A DNA stretch of 64,000 nt from CALINF01 sp039980455 (lineage in GTDB: Bacteria > Pseudomonadota > Gammaproteobacteria > Pseudomonadales > Halieaceae). Numbering within the stretch: position 1 is the first letter of the stretch; every line of letters begins with the position of its first letter. The stretch is from positions 1,488,001 to 1,552,000 of the forward strand of contig JBDXCG010000003.1 of assembly GCA_039980455.1 (NCBI GenBank), read 5' to 3'. Below, piece by piece: positions 24,772 through 32,836 of the stretch. Both the position numbers and the translations under genes were made by a program. The notes below the pieces were generated by a model, which was not told where the DNA came from, did not search any database, and saw nothing but the letters and a program-made list of their open reading frames with translations.

Positions 24772-25641
24772 ATGCAAATAGACCCCGAAGATCGACTGAC
24801 GGATCAAGAACCCAGCCAATCATCTTCAAATACAACTATGCTGATTGGTGTGGCGGTGATAATCGCGATTGCTGCGGTTGTCTATTTTTATCTGGACCAA
24901 CCTGAAGAAGTGACGCAAGCACCCCCGCCAGCGCCACCACCGATTGTGACGCCAGCACCTGCACCAGAGCAACCACCGGCGCTGGATATTCCAGAACCCA
25001 TGCCAGCGATTCCGGTGGAGCCCAATGAGCCAGAGCCAGATCCAGAACCCGCACTTACACTGGAAGCCAGCGATGAAGAACTGCGGAGAGATCTGAGCGA
25101 CGCAGGAGAATCCGAACTTTTAGATTCCGTGCTTAAGAACAATGACCTTGTGCAGCGCAGCACTAGCATGATTGACGGAATGAGCAGAGGCATCTTACTA
25201 GGGAAGGTTCTGCCTGTAGCTCCACCAAAGGGCAAATTCTCAACCGTTACAGAGCAAGGCAACGAGTACATGGATCCAGCTGGCTACGAACGCTACGACA
25301 GCTACGCCGAGTCGATTGAGGCACTGGATACAGGCACATTAGCCAGTACTTTCCACCGCTTCCGGCCTTTGCTTGAAGAAGCCTACAGCACTCTGGGCTA
25401 CCCCAAAGAGGACTTCGACAACGCACTGATCAGAGCGCTTGATAGAGTTCTGCTGACGCCCGAAATCACTGAACCGATAGAGCTAAAGCGCAAAGAGGCT
25501 ATTTATCAGTACGCGGACCCCGAGCTGGAAGAGCTCACCGACTTACAAAAGCAACTACTGCGTATGGGGCCGGACAACATCGACAAGATCAAGCGACAAG
25601 CCGCCGCTTTGCGTGCGGCATTGCTCGATCCTGCGGGTTAG
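24772..25641 (+). CDS. Membrane-anchored DUF3014 protein
   Basis: A 289-residue protein of unknown function with one N-terminal membrane helix (about 22-40, MLIGVAVIIAIAAVVYFYL). A Pro/Ala/Glu-rich linker follows (about 45-100), then a C-terminal periplasmic DUF3014-like domain (about 105-285). That domain contains LLGKVLPVAPPKGKF, the YERYDSYAESI block and FHRFRPLLEEAYSTLGYP. The Pro-rich stretch probably spans the periplasm or cell wall. AAAGGAAAAACCAG precedes ATG 24772. It converges on the porin gene at 25717. No catalytic motif is visible. Confidence 0.82.
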   Translation: MQIDPEDRLTDQEPSQSSSNTTMLIGVAVIIAIAAVVYFYLDQPEEVTQAPPPAPPPIVTPAPAPEQPPALDIPEPMPAIPVEPNEPEPDPEPALTLEASDEELRRDLSDAGESELLDSVLKNNDLVQRSTSMIDGMSRGILLGKVLPVAPPKGKFSTVTEQGNEYMDPAGYERYDSYAESIEALDTGTLASTFHRFRPLLEEAYSTLGYPKEDFDNALIRALDRVLLTPEITEPIELKRKEAIYQYADPELEELTDLQKQLLRMGPDNIDKIKRQAAALRAALLDPAG

Positions 25642-25716
25642 CACTGGCGGCAAATGCTCTGCATCAAGGCAACAGGAGCTTGATAGAGTAAGGCTACCTG
25701 TCAGACTACACGGTTG

Positions 25717-27051
25717 CTAAAGAGCGAGTGACAAAGTGAACCAGGCTTTACGCGTATCTGCAAAGCGAGATGGGCTGTCGGTTGAGAAGTCGGCATAGTG
25801 AAGTTGAACACCGATAACATCATTAAATCGCCACCCTGCCATCAAATCGATCTCGCTGCCAAAGTCTGCGCTGCCACTCTCAGCCTGAAAATCATGATAC
25901 ACAGCTTCGAGTGCGAGGCGGCCCCAACTACCAGATAACCCTAGATACAGGTCTTCTATACCATCCTCTGGTGTTGTTAAAAACAAATCGGCCCAGCCCT
26001 GAAACTTATGCAATGTGGCATAAGGCGTCTTGAAGCCCACACTGTTGTCGCTACCCAGAACCTCGTAGCCTAGGCGCCCCGTAACGCCGCTAAACGTGGA
26101 TTTCACCTCTGCCCTGTAGTACGAGGCCGCGTAATCCAGCCCGCTATCGCCCGCGTCTGTTTGCCAAGCGTATGCTGCGTCTAGCTTCACCGGCCCCCAT
26201 GAACCCGCGTATTCTACTCCGTACGTATCCGTTGAGTTATCTACCGACTTGTCTGAACCGAAGCGCTCGCGGTCTTCTACATCCAATAGATAAGCAAATG
26301 CCGTAACGGTATGGGGCGCAGACAGCTGATAGTCGAGGCGAAGAAAATGGTTGTCTCCTGAAAGGTCTGCTGGCTGAACGTTCGTGTCGTCAGGCCCGAA
26401 TAGACGATTGACATTATATACATAGGCGTAATCGATACTTAAACCCGAAGCATCGGGCGTCCACACTGCCCTCAGGCCATCATAGGTCTGTTCATTCTGT
26501 CGCCATGCCACGCCACCGACAAAGCGCTGATTGCCGTGAAGCATACGCTGCCTACCATATGTACCCTTCGCCTCGACTCCGGTGTAAGAAATTAGTAGCT
26601 GGTTGAGATCGGTGCCTTCCGGATCAGCCACCACTGGATAGTTAGTCTTGCCGTTGTCAGTGTTATTAAATTTTTCACTTCCAAGGTAGGTCACGTTGTC
26701 TACCTCGCCGAGCAGACTAATCCCTTTCCAGTTTCCAGACTCCGCTGTAAGTCTCGAACGCAATGTCGATGCTTTGGCATCTCGATCAAAACCGTCTTGA
26801 TCCACGTACTCATATCGATAGCGAAAATTTAGATTCACCTTACCCTGAGTAATCATGTCGGCAAGACTACTGACTGAAGATTGCTCTGTCTGACCGGCGG
26901 ACTGCTCGCTTGTCTGAGAAAATGCGGTAGAGGCTACTGCTAGCAGCGAAAAAAACAGGAGCGCTCGCTTCTCGATGCGCCCATACACAACCGCTGCGTT
27001 GGTTGTTCTACTAGGCTGGGCTGGGCTTACACTGAGAACTCTCATTGTCAT
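25717..27051 (-). CDS. Outer-membrane beta-barrel porin (alginate-export-like)
   Basis: A roughly 440-residue outer-membrane protein with alternating amphipathic strands throughout and a C-terminal strand ending AWFTLSLAL, consistent with BAM recognition. The opening GKVNLNFRYRYEYVDQDGF, RLTAESGNWKGISLLGEVDN and TYGRQRMLHGNQRFVGGVAWRQNEQTYDG blocks are typical of alginate-export/OprE-like porins. The signal peptide core RALLFFSLLAVASTAFSQ lies unusually far from the ATG (27051 or 27045), so a downstream GTG (26988) is an alternative start. It follows the PliI-like gene by 16 bases. Substrate unknown. Confidence 0.83.
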   Translation of the reverse strand: MTMRVLSVSPAQPSRTTNAAVVYGRIEKRALLFFSLLAVASTAFSQTSEQSAGQTEQSSVSSLADMITQGKVNLNFRYRYEYVDQDGFDRDAKASTLRSRLTAESGNWKGISLLGEVDNVTYLGSEKFNNTDNGKTNYPVVADPEGTDLNQLLISYTGVEAKGTYGRQRMLHGNQRFVGGVAWRQNEQTYDGLRAVWTPDASGLSIDYAYVYNVNRLFGPDDTNVQPADLSGDNHFLRLDYQLSAPHTVTAFAYLLDVEDRERFGSDKSVDNSTDTYGVEYAGSWGPVKLDAAYAWQTDAGDSGLDYAASYYRAEVKSTFSGVTGRLGYEVLGSDNSVGFKTPYATLHKFQGWADLFLTTPEDGIEDLYLGLSGSWGRLALEAVYHDFQAESGSADFGSEIDLMAGWRFNDVIGVQLHYADFSTDSPSRFADTRKAWFTLSLAL

Positions 27052-27067
27052 TTTTACTCTTATCGCA

Positions 27068-27535
27068 TCACTCAAAGGGTTGTTTCAAAAGCTCGATCGG
27101 GTCAGTGTCAGGTGCAACTCCGGAGACACTACCCATGCGAACTATCTCCGACCGACCTATGGAGAAAGCATCTACATTGCGGTAAGCACCTGATCCCACG
27201 GTTCGCTGCACAACCACCAGGTCATCTTGATTATCGCCATCTATATCCACTGCCTGTACCGATTCGATGACACCATCACGTTCAAAGATGGCACCTACCT
27301 GAAAATCATCGAAGGGAAAATCTGAATTCCGACCACCGTAAAACCGTATGCTGAAACTGCCTATGGATCTAGGCTCAAGGCTATTTTCTGAGACGACAAT
27401 TCTACCAGAGCCCTGCCAGGTCAAAACTTGAGAGAATGATGCGTTTTCGCCGGCAGCCACTGACCCAGCCGAAAGTGTTATCGCGATAAGCCAGCACACT
27501 GAGACTATCCATTGATTCAGGCAAACACTCCTCAC
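27068..27535 (-). CDS. Exported PliI-like protein (putative periplasmic lysozyme inhibitor)
   Basis: A 155-residue exported protein with a signal peptide ending near VAAGENA (residue 28). The body, EPRSIGSFSIRFYGG, then DFPFDDFQVG, an acidic AVDIDGDNQDDLVVV stretch and GSGAYRNVDAFSI, matches my recollection of PliI-like proteins, periplasmic inhibitors of invertebrate-type lysozyme. Alternatively it is a small VCBS-like domain of other function. The start is GTG 27535 behind AGGAGA. Its stop lies 16 bases before the porin ATG, so the two are probably cotranscribed, placing a lysozyme-resistance candidate with an outer-membrane protein. Confidence 0.6.
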   Translation of the reverse strand: MRSVCLNQWIVSVCWLIAITLSAGSVAAGENASFSQVLTWQGSGRIVVSENSLEPRSIGSFSIRFYGGRNSDFPFDDFQVGAIFERDGVIESVQAVDIDGDNQDDLVVVQRTVGSGAYRNVDAFSIGRSEIVRMGSVSGVAPDTDPIELLKQPFE

Positions 27536-27593
27536 TAGTCTCTCCTCTCACCGCCCGTGTGTGGCGATTGGTTAAAGCGATGCGCAGTCAGCA

Positions 27594-28904
27594 TTAGTCT
27601 GCCGCGCGCAGCGTACGGCGACGCTTAGCGGTAAGAAGGTACACGGGAATGCCCGCCAGAAGAAGCAGGCAGCCATACGCAGCGATCTCGAGACCGCTAC
27701 CCACGATAGCAAATAATGAGAACAGCAATGCACCGATCGCAACAGCAAAACCCAGTCGTGACACATCAATCCCCTGCGCCTTATCTCTGTGCTGCAGCAC
27801 TATCTCAGCGAGCGCGGCAAGTGCATAAGGCAACAACGTGGTGAGCGTGGACAACAAAATCAGCATTTCAAATGCAGCAACCAGGCCGCGCGTATAATTC
27901 ATACCAATGAACAATGATGCAAGTATCGACGACACAACCAAACTGCTGACCGGCGCGCCGGCAGAATTCAATTTCTCGAACCGTTTAGGAAACAGCGCAT
28001 CCAATGCTATCGCTCGACCTAGCATACCGGTGGCCAGAATATTTCCGTTAAGCGCGCCTACGATAGATATCAGGGCACCTACAGCTACGAGACTTGCTCC
28101 CCAATCTCCTACAACGCGCACGGCTGCGTCGGCAAAAGGTGACGTTGACGCCACCAACTGTTCCTGAGGCACTAGTGCCATCACACCCATAGTTGCGACC
28201 ACATACACGACTGTCGCAGAGATCGCGCCAACCACTAGCGCACGGGGTATTGTCTTGCGCGGCTCGATCACGTCATCCGCTGGGATAGTCACGTTCTCAA
28301 TACCCACGTAGGCCCACATTGTGATCATCACCAAGCCAGCGATCAGAGTTGGCAATGACTCATTATCGGGATTAGTGGCCGGCACATCGGTCACATCAGC
28401 CAGAAGGAAACCGCCACCTGCTACCGCAAACAATGGTAGAAGTTTGAGCAACGTGGTGACCAACTGTATAACGCCCGCAGATTGCACGCCTGAAATGTTG
28501 ATGCCTGTCATTAGCCAGATGATTCCAACGCCAACTAACGCTGATAGCATCGCAGAATCAGATAGCGCTGGAATGAAGAAACCCAGGTAACCTACAAATG
28601 CCACAGCGGCTGCGGCCGACGCCACAAAATAGGAAATCCAATGCCCCCACCCCACTATAAAGCCAGGCGCATCTCCGAAAGTTGATTGCACGTAGGCATA
28701 GGGGCCACCCAGTTTAGGCAGCCGTCTAGCCAACCGGCCGAAGGTAAAGGCAATAAGCAATGTTCCTGCGCCGGAACACACCCAGCCCAACAGGCTCAAA
28801 CTGCCATAGGGCGCCAAAACAGCCGGCAACATGAAAATACCGTTACCTATCATGCTGCCCACTACCAGCGCCCAACAGCGCCAGAACCCAAGGCTTTTGG
28901 CCAT
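27594..28904 (-). CDS. APC-superfamily amino acid/polyamine permease
   Basis: A 436-residue inner-membrane permease with about 12 hydrophobic segments. The helix-1 motif VVGSMIGNGIFMLPAVLAPYG and the GGPYAYVQSTFGDAPGFIVGWGHW block are hallmarks of the AdiC/PotE/YjeH-type APC family. WAYVGIENVTIPADDVIEPRKTIPRA (about 192-217) covers the conserved helix-6/7 region. Substrate, probably an amino acid or amine taken up or exchanged, cannot be fixed. GAAGGT precedes ATG 28904. The 250-base gap upstream holds no gene that I can support and separates it from the divergent sulfotransferase. Confidence 0.94.
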   Translation of the reverse strand: MAKSLGFWRCWALVVGSMIGNGIFMLPAVLAPYGSLSLLGWVCSGAGTLLIAFTFGRLARRLPKLGGPYAYVQSTFGDAPGFIVGWGHWISYFVASAAAAVAFVGYLGFFIPALSDSAMLSALVGVGIIWLMTGINISGVQSAGVIQLVTTLLKLLPLFAVAGGGFLLADVTDVPATNPDNESLPTLIAGLVMITMWAYVGIENVTIPADDVIEPRKTIPRALVVGAISATVVYVVATMGVMALVPQEQLVASTSPFADAAVRVVGDWGASLVAVGALISIVGALNGNILATGMLGRAIALDALFPKRFEKLNSAGAPVSSLVVSSILASLFIGMNYTRGLVAAFEMLILLSTLTTLLPYALAALAEIVLQHRDKAQGIDVSRLGFAVAIGALLFSLFAIVGSGLEIAAYGCLLLLAGIPVYLLTAKRRRTLRAAD

Positions 28905-29153
28905 ACCTTCTACACTCGTTTCAAAAAACTCTCTAGAACATCACAACATAGTCTGCTGGTAGTTACAAAGTTTTGAAGCGACAAACAAACTCAACGTCAG
29001 ATGTGCTGCTTTGCCTTCGCGTGATTGCGTGCATTGATAGATGGAAGATAGACTGAGGCTTTGATACTGTCTCTCCATCGTCGATATACGCCTGACGTCG
29101 AAAAAAGCCAACTGCTTTTGTGTGCAATACTAAGAAGAGCAATCTAAGATCGC

Positions 29154-29885
29154 GTGACAACTGAAAATCGTTCCCACTACCTGTTTGTCTTATGCCCTCC
29201 TTACTCTGGGTCGACCCTGCTGTGGAAACTACTAGCAACGTCAGCAAACGTATCGGCGCTGCCTTCTGAGGGCCAGTTTTTACCTGAACTCGAACAAGTC
29301 ATGAGGGATAGACCATGGCGCGATGAATTGAACTTGCCCTGGCCTCACATTAAGTCAATCTGGTTATCGTATTGGGATACGAGCAAACCCGTTCTTCTAG
29401 AGAAGAGCCCACCGCACCTCATTCGTGCTCAGCAGATAGCAGAGCATTTCCAGCCAGTAAGTTTTATCGTCATGGCTCGAAACCCTTACGCGTTATGCGA
29501 AGGTCTGATCAGGCGGAATCAGTGGACTGCCGAGGCAGCAGCAAAACACGCTCTTCGCTGCCTAATAGCACAACAGCACAACCTCCAACGGTTTCCCGAG
29601 TCACTAAAAATCACCTACGAATCTCTCACTAATAATCCAGCGGTTGAGAGCCAGAGAATCATAGAGTTCCTTCCTATTCTTGAATCATTGGACATTCAGG
29701 CTAGCTTCGAAATTCACTCTATAGACGGAACGCTAAGTCGACCGATCGTTGATTTGAATCCCAAAAAAATCGCTGAGTTGTCTGACGAGCAGATTAGAGA
29801 CATCAACGACGTGTTGAGCGAAGGGAAAGAGGCCCTCAACTACTGGGGATATGAGCTCTTGCCAGGCAGCCAAGCGCCAATGTAG
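29154..29885 (+). CDS. Sulfotransferase-family protein
   Basis: A 243-residue PAPS-dependent sulfotransferase-like protein. The 5'-phosphosulfate loop reads CPPYSGSTLLWKLL (about 14-27) and the 3'-phosphate segment is ARNPYALCEGLIRR (about 107-120). A further LKITYESLTNNP near residue 160 matches the family. The acceptor, a sugar, lipid or peptide, is unknown and no PAPS-synthesis genes are nearby. The start is GTG 29154 with a weak binding site; a slightly later start is possible. The gene looks more AT-rich than its neighbours and stands alone between an APC permease and recX, which suggests acquisition by transfer. Confidence 0.82.
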   Translation: MTTENRSHYLFVLCPPYSGSTLLWKLLATSANVSALPSEGQFLPELEQVMRDRPWRDELNLPWPHIKSIWLSYWDTSKPVLLEKSPPHLIRAQQIAEHFQPVSFIVMARNPYALCEGLIRRNQWTAEAAAKHALRCLIAQQHNLQRFPESLKITYESLTNNPAVESQRIIEFLPILESLDIQASFEIHSIDGTLSRPIVDLNPKKIAELSDEQIRDINDVLSEGKEALNYWGYELLPGSQAPM

Positions 29886-29913
29886 CTGTCGTTCGATTAG
29901 AGGCGGGCGCCAG

Positions 29914-30390
29914 TCAATTCAGCAGATGCTGAAAGTGGTCTTGAAAAAAGCCTCGATACTGCATAAACCGGATACGACGTGCCTTCTCTTTGACATCTCC
30001 GGGGCCCTTCGCTCCAAACTTTTTCGCAAACACCTCCTCTGCCAATGCCGTCCAATCAACTTCGCAAATCTCGATAGCTGAGTCGCATTCCGTATCTGCT
30101 ATCCCTCGCTGCCGCAAATCCTGACGGACTCGAGCAGGCCCATGGCCTTTAAAGATTCCCTGCCGGACAAAACTTTCTGCAAATCGCTTGTCGCATTGCA
30201 GGTTTTCATCAGCAAGTCGACGTACCTGATACTCGACTATCTCTGCATCATCGAAACGGCGCAACAACTTACGCCGTAACTCCTTGAGAGAGTGCTCTCG
30301 TCTTGCAAGTAGGTTCATCGCCGCCAGACGCACATCGGCAGGGTTTACCGCCTCTTGGTCGGCAACAACACGTTCGGGTGATTCAGTCAT
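29914..30390 (-). CDS. recX: Regulatory protein RecX
   Basis: Binds RecA filaments and limits their activity in recombination and the SOS response. At 158 residues it matches the family. Visible blocks are AMNLLARREHSLKELRRKLLRR, RRLADENLQCDKRFAESFVRQ, KGHGPARVRQDLRQRGI and the C-terminal KARRIRFMQYRGF. It lies downstream of recA on the same strand, separated by 164 bases with a hairpin plus T-tract that probably attenuates read-through, the usual way of keeping RecX low relative to RecA. Confidence 0.97.
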   Translation of the reverse strand: MTESPERVVADQEAVNPADVRLAAMNLLARREHSLKELRRKLLRRFDDAEIVEYQVRRLADENLQCDKRFAESFVRQGIFKGHGPARVRQDLRQRGIADTECDSAIEICEVDWTALAEEVFAKKFGAKGPGDVKEKARRIRFMQYRGFFQDHFQHLLN

Positions 30391-30403
30391 TACGACAACA
30401 ATA

Positions 30404-30450
30404 GAAAAGAGGCGCCGGGTGTGAGAGTGGGAAGTGGGTTCCCGGCGCCT
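30404..30450 (-). terminator. recA terminator/attenuator upstream of recX
   Basis: On the minus strand AGGCGCCGGG (30441-30450) and its exact complement (30410-30419) form a 10-bp stem with a 21-base loop, followed by CTTTTCTATTG. The hairpin ends 20 bases before the recX ATG. It would end most recA transcripts and let a fraction read into recX. Confidence 0.8.
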
Positions 30451-30554
30451 GAAAGGACCTTAGAGTGCTCATTGGGTAACGGGCCTCCGTTGTATAGGTT
30501 CCGTGCGTGCAGCCCTGCTAGCTAACGCTGTATTACGTCTGCACGCTACTGACC

Positions 30555-31595
30555 CTATTCCGCTGGTTCTTCTGCGTCTGCTTTAGCCTCTTCACCCTCT
30601 ACAACAGGGCCAGGCATCATGTGCTCGCGAATCAAACCTTCGATTTCACTGGCTACGGCTGGATTCTCTCCCAAAAACTTGGCCGCATTCGCCTTGCCCT
30701 GACCAATCTTGTCGCCCTTATAGGCGTACCAGGCACCGGACTTGTCGACCAAATTGAGCTTCACCCCCCAATCGACAACCTCTCCCAGATGGTAGATACC
30801 CTTACCATACATAATCTGGAACTCGGCCTGTTTGAACGGCGGCGAAACCTTGTTCTTAACCACCTTCACCCGGGTTTCATTGCCAACCACTTCGTCGCCG
30901 TCCTTTACGGCACCAATACGTCTGATATCCAGCCGTACTGAAGAGTAAAACTTCAACGCGTTGCCGCCGGTCGTCGTCTCGGGAGAGCCAAACATAACGC
31001 CGATCTTCATTCGGATCTGGTTGATAAAAATGACCAGACAGTTGGTCTGCTTGATAGCTCCGGTCAATTTACGCATAGCCTGGCTTAGTAAACGTGCTTG
31101 CAGACCAACGTGCGAGTCGCCCATGTCGCCTTCAATTTCTGCTTTGGGCGTTAACGCGGCAACTGAATCGACTACCAATACATCAACGGCGCCTGAGCGC
31201 ACCAGCATTTCTGTAACCTCTAACGCCTGCTCCCCAGTATCGGGCTGAGAGACAATCAGGTCGTCCATTTGCACACCCAACTTCTCGGCGTACAGCGGAT
31301 CCAGTGCATGCTCGGCGTCTATAAAGGCCGCTGTACCACCGGCCTTCTGAGCCTCAGCAATCACCTGTAGGGTTAATGTGGTTTTACCCGAAGATTCAGG
31401 ACCATAAATCTCACAGATGCGCCCCTTGGGCAGGCCACCAATGCCGAGTGCTATATCCAAGCCCAACGAACCGGTTGAGATTGCGGGTATTGCCACGTGC
31501 TCTTTATCGCCCATGCGCATAACCGTACCCTTGCCGAACTGTCGGTCAATCTGGCTGAGTGCGGCATCCAGTGCCTTCATCTTATTGGGGTCCAT
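30555..31595 (-). CDS. recA: Recombinase RecA
   Basis: Forms ATP-dependent filaments on single-stranded DNA for homologous recombination and LexA cleavage. Starting at ATG 31595 (MDPNKMKALDAAL) gives 346 residues, the usual size; AGCGGAGAGTAATT precedes it. Walker A GPESSGKTT (about 65-73), VLVVDSVAALTP, the DNA-binding loop regions around GDSHVGLQARLLSQ and FINQIRMKIGVMFG, and the acidic C-terminus EEAKADAEEPAE are all present. A LexA box about 91 bases upstream indicates SOS induction. recX follows behind an attenuator. Confidence 0.99.
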   Translation of the reverse strand: MDPNKMKALDAALSQIDRQFGKGTVMRMGDKEHVAIPAISTGSLGLDIALGIGGLPKGRICEIYGPESSGKTTLTLQVIAEAQKAGGTAAFIDAEHALDPLYAEKLGVQMDDLIVSQPDTGEQALEVTEMLVRSGAVDVLVVDSVAALTPKAEIEGDMGDSHVGLQARLLSQAMRKLTGAIKQTNCLVIFINQIRMKIGVMFGSPETTTGGNALKFYSSVRLDIRRIGAVKDGDEVVGNETRVKVVKNKVSPPFKQAEFQIMYGKGIYHLGEVVDWGVKLNLVDKSGAWYAYKGDKIGQGKANAAKFLGENPAVASEIEGLIREHMMPGPVVEGEEAKADAEEPAE

Positions 31596-31685
31596 AATTA
31601 CTCTCCGCTTGTTGTTCTGTCTCGTTGTATGGTGCCTGTCGCACTGAATGCTCTCTGCAAACGCTGAAGTCATACAGTAAAACTA

Positions 31686-31701
31686 CTGTATATATACTCA
31701 G
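31686..31701 (-). promoter_or_regulatory. LexA (SOS) box upstream of recA
   Basis: CTG-TATATATACT-CAG gives the CTG-N10-CAG pattern of gammaproteobacterial LexA sites with the alternating TA core. It lies 91 bases upstream of the recA ATG, in the recA promoter region. Confidence 0.88.
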
Positions 31702-31762
31702 TGCTTTGAAAACAGATTGCAACCCCCAAATGCGAAGAAATTTGGGCAATTTCAGTTGTTAC

Positions 31763-31784
31763 AAAAAACCCGCCTGATTAGGCG
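31763..31784 (-). terminator. Intrinsic terminator of the amidoligase/M14 operon
   Basis: On the minus strand CGCCT (31784-31780) and AGGCG (31775-31771) form a short stem with loop AATC. A GG then TTTTTT tail (31768-31763) follows. It lies 20 bases after the M14 gene stop. Confidence 0.75.
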
Positions 31785-31804
31785 ACAGATGTTACTACTG
31801 CGCG

Positions 31805-32836
31805 CTAACTGATCGTTTGGCCGTCGTCTGCCACTGCGTAAAACAGGCAGTCAGTCTCTGCGATCAACGCGTTGGTAGTGATCATGAACAGCTTCAGTGG
31901 TTGTGCCGGATACAATATTCCTGCGTCCAAGCGGACCAACCTATCCACCGCGCACCGGCCACTGGCATCCATCGCAGAAAACAACTGGCGCGGCTCACCG
32001 TTTACCCACCCCAAAGGCGTATCGGCGTGCACAGTGCCAAAGTTGTGATGCTCTATATCTGTGCGCAAAGTCACATCGTAGCCCTGAGCCGACTTCTCGG
32101 CGTAAGTCAGAGTTACACCGGAGTTCAGCTCGAGCCGCAAAGGGTCATGCAACAGCTCAAGTCCCCAGTCAGTCTCCCCCGGGTCCAATACTTGTTCTGC
32201 GCGGAAATACCGGCAAAGCCCTTCATAGGCAAGCTCATGTGCCTGTGAATCCAACCGGCCACCAACCTCTACAGTCACTGTCGGATAGCTGCTCTCACTG
32301 ATATCCATGAGCGCACCCAGTCCGAGATTGGATACGATTAGGCGCTGTGTAAACAGCGAGACCAGCGCATCATGATGCCTGTCCATGTGTGTGCACACAC
32401 CGAAGGCCGGGCCCGAGCCAGACGTGTTATGCATATCAACCACAGCTTCAGGATGGTGCAACCGGAGAATTTCCAGAATTTCCTCCGCCAACCGCCCTTG
32501 CTCATCCTCAAACGGTGGCCTGAAACATCGATTGAGATCGCGCGCAGCTGGAAGCATTCGATGACTAAAAGGAGGCGTGGTGAGAGCCGCAACCACAGAC
32601 GCCACGATACACACTACATTTACCGCAGGCTGCTCACCGGTGCGCAACCATTGATAGAGCGCCATAGCGCCCGAGGGTTCATTGCCATGCAGCAAAGTAA
32701 CAAATGCTCGGGTTTTACCAGTATCTTTACCCTGAAGGAGAATACACGCAGGTCCCGCCAGGTAGGACAGGAATTCCTCTACATTGGCACCGAGCTCACT
32801 GGGGTCAGGATCACGCAAAAACCGGAAGCGCCTCAT
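31805..32836 (-). CDS. Succinylglutamate desuccinylase/aspartoacylase-family (M14) zinc hydrolase
   Basis: A 343-residue zinc amidohydrolase of the AstE/AspA group, which removes acyl groups from amino acids. Zinc ligands lie in LLHGNEPSG (HxxE, about 49-56) and DMHNTSGSGP (His, about 131); the substrate Arg/Asn block is ARDLNRCFRPP and the catalytic Glu lies in TVEVGG. Starting at ATG 32836, its codon overlaps the TGA of the upstream amidoligase (ATGA), so the two are translationally coupled. This pairing suggests that the hydrolase processes or recycles a product made by the ligase. The substrate is unknown, and it is not in an arginine-catabolic ast operon. Confidence 0.88.
   Translation of the reverse strand: MRRFRFLRDPDPSELGANVEEFLSYLAGPACILLQGKDTGKTRAFVTLLHGNEPSGAMALYQWLRTGEQPAVNVVCIVASVVAALTTPPFSHRMLPAARDLNRCFRPPFEDEQGRLAEEILEILRLHHPEAVVDMHNTSGSGPAFGVCTHMDRHHDALVSLFTQRLIVSNLGLGALMDISESSYPTVTVEVGGRLDSQAHELAYEGLCRYFRAEQVLDPGETDWGLELLHDPLRLELNSGVTLTYAEKSAQGYDVTLRTDIEHHNFGTVHADTPLGWVNGEPRQLFSAMDASGRCAVDRLVRLDAGILYPAQPLKLFMITTNALIAETDCLFYAVADDGQTIS

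Noticed and set aside
28905..29153. Short frames in the gap between the APC permease and the sulfotransferase
   Set aside because: No ribosome binding sites, no recognisable domains; a divergent promoter region is the simpler reading.
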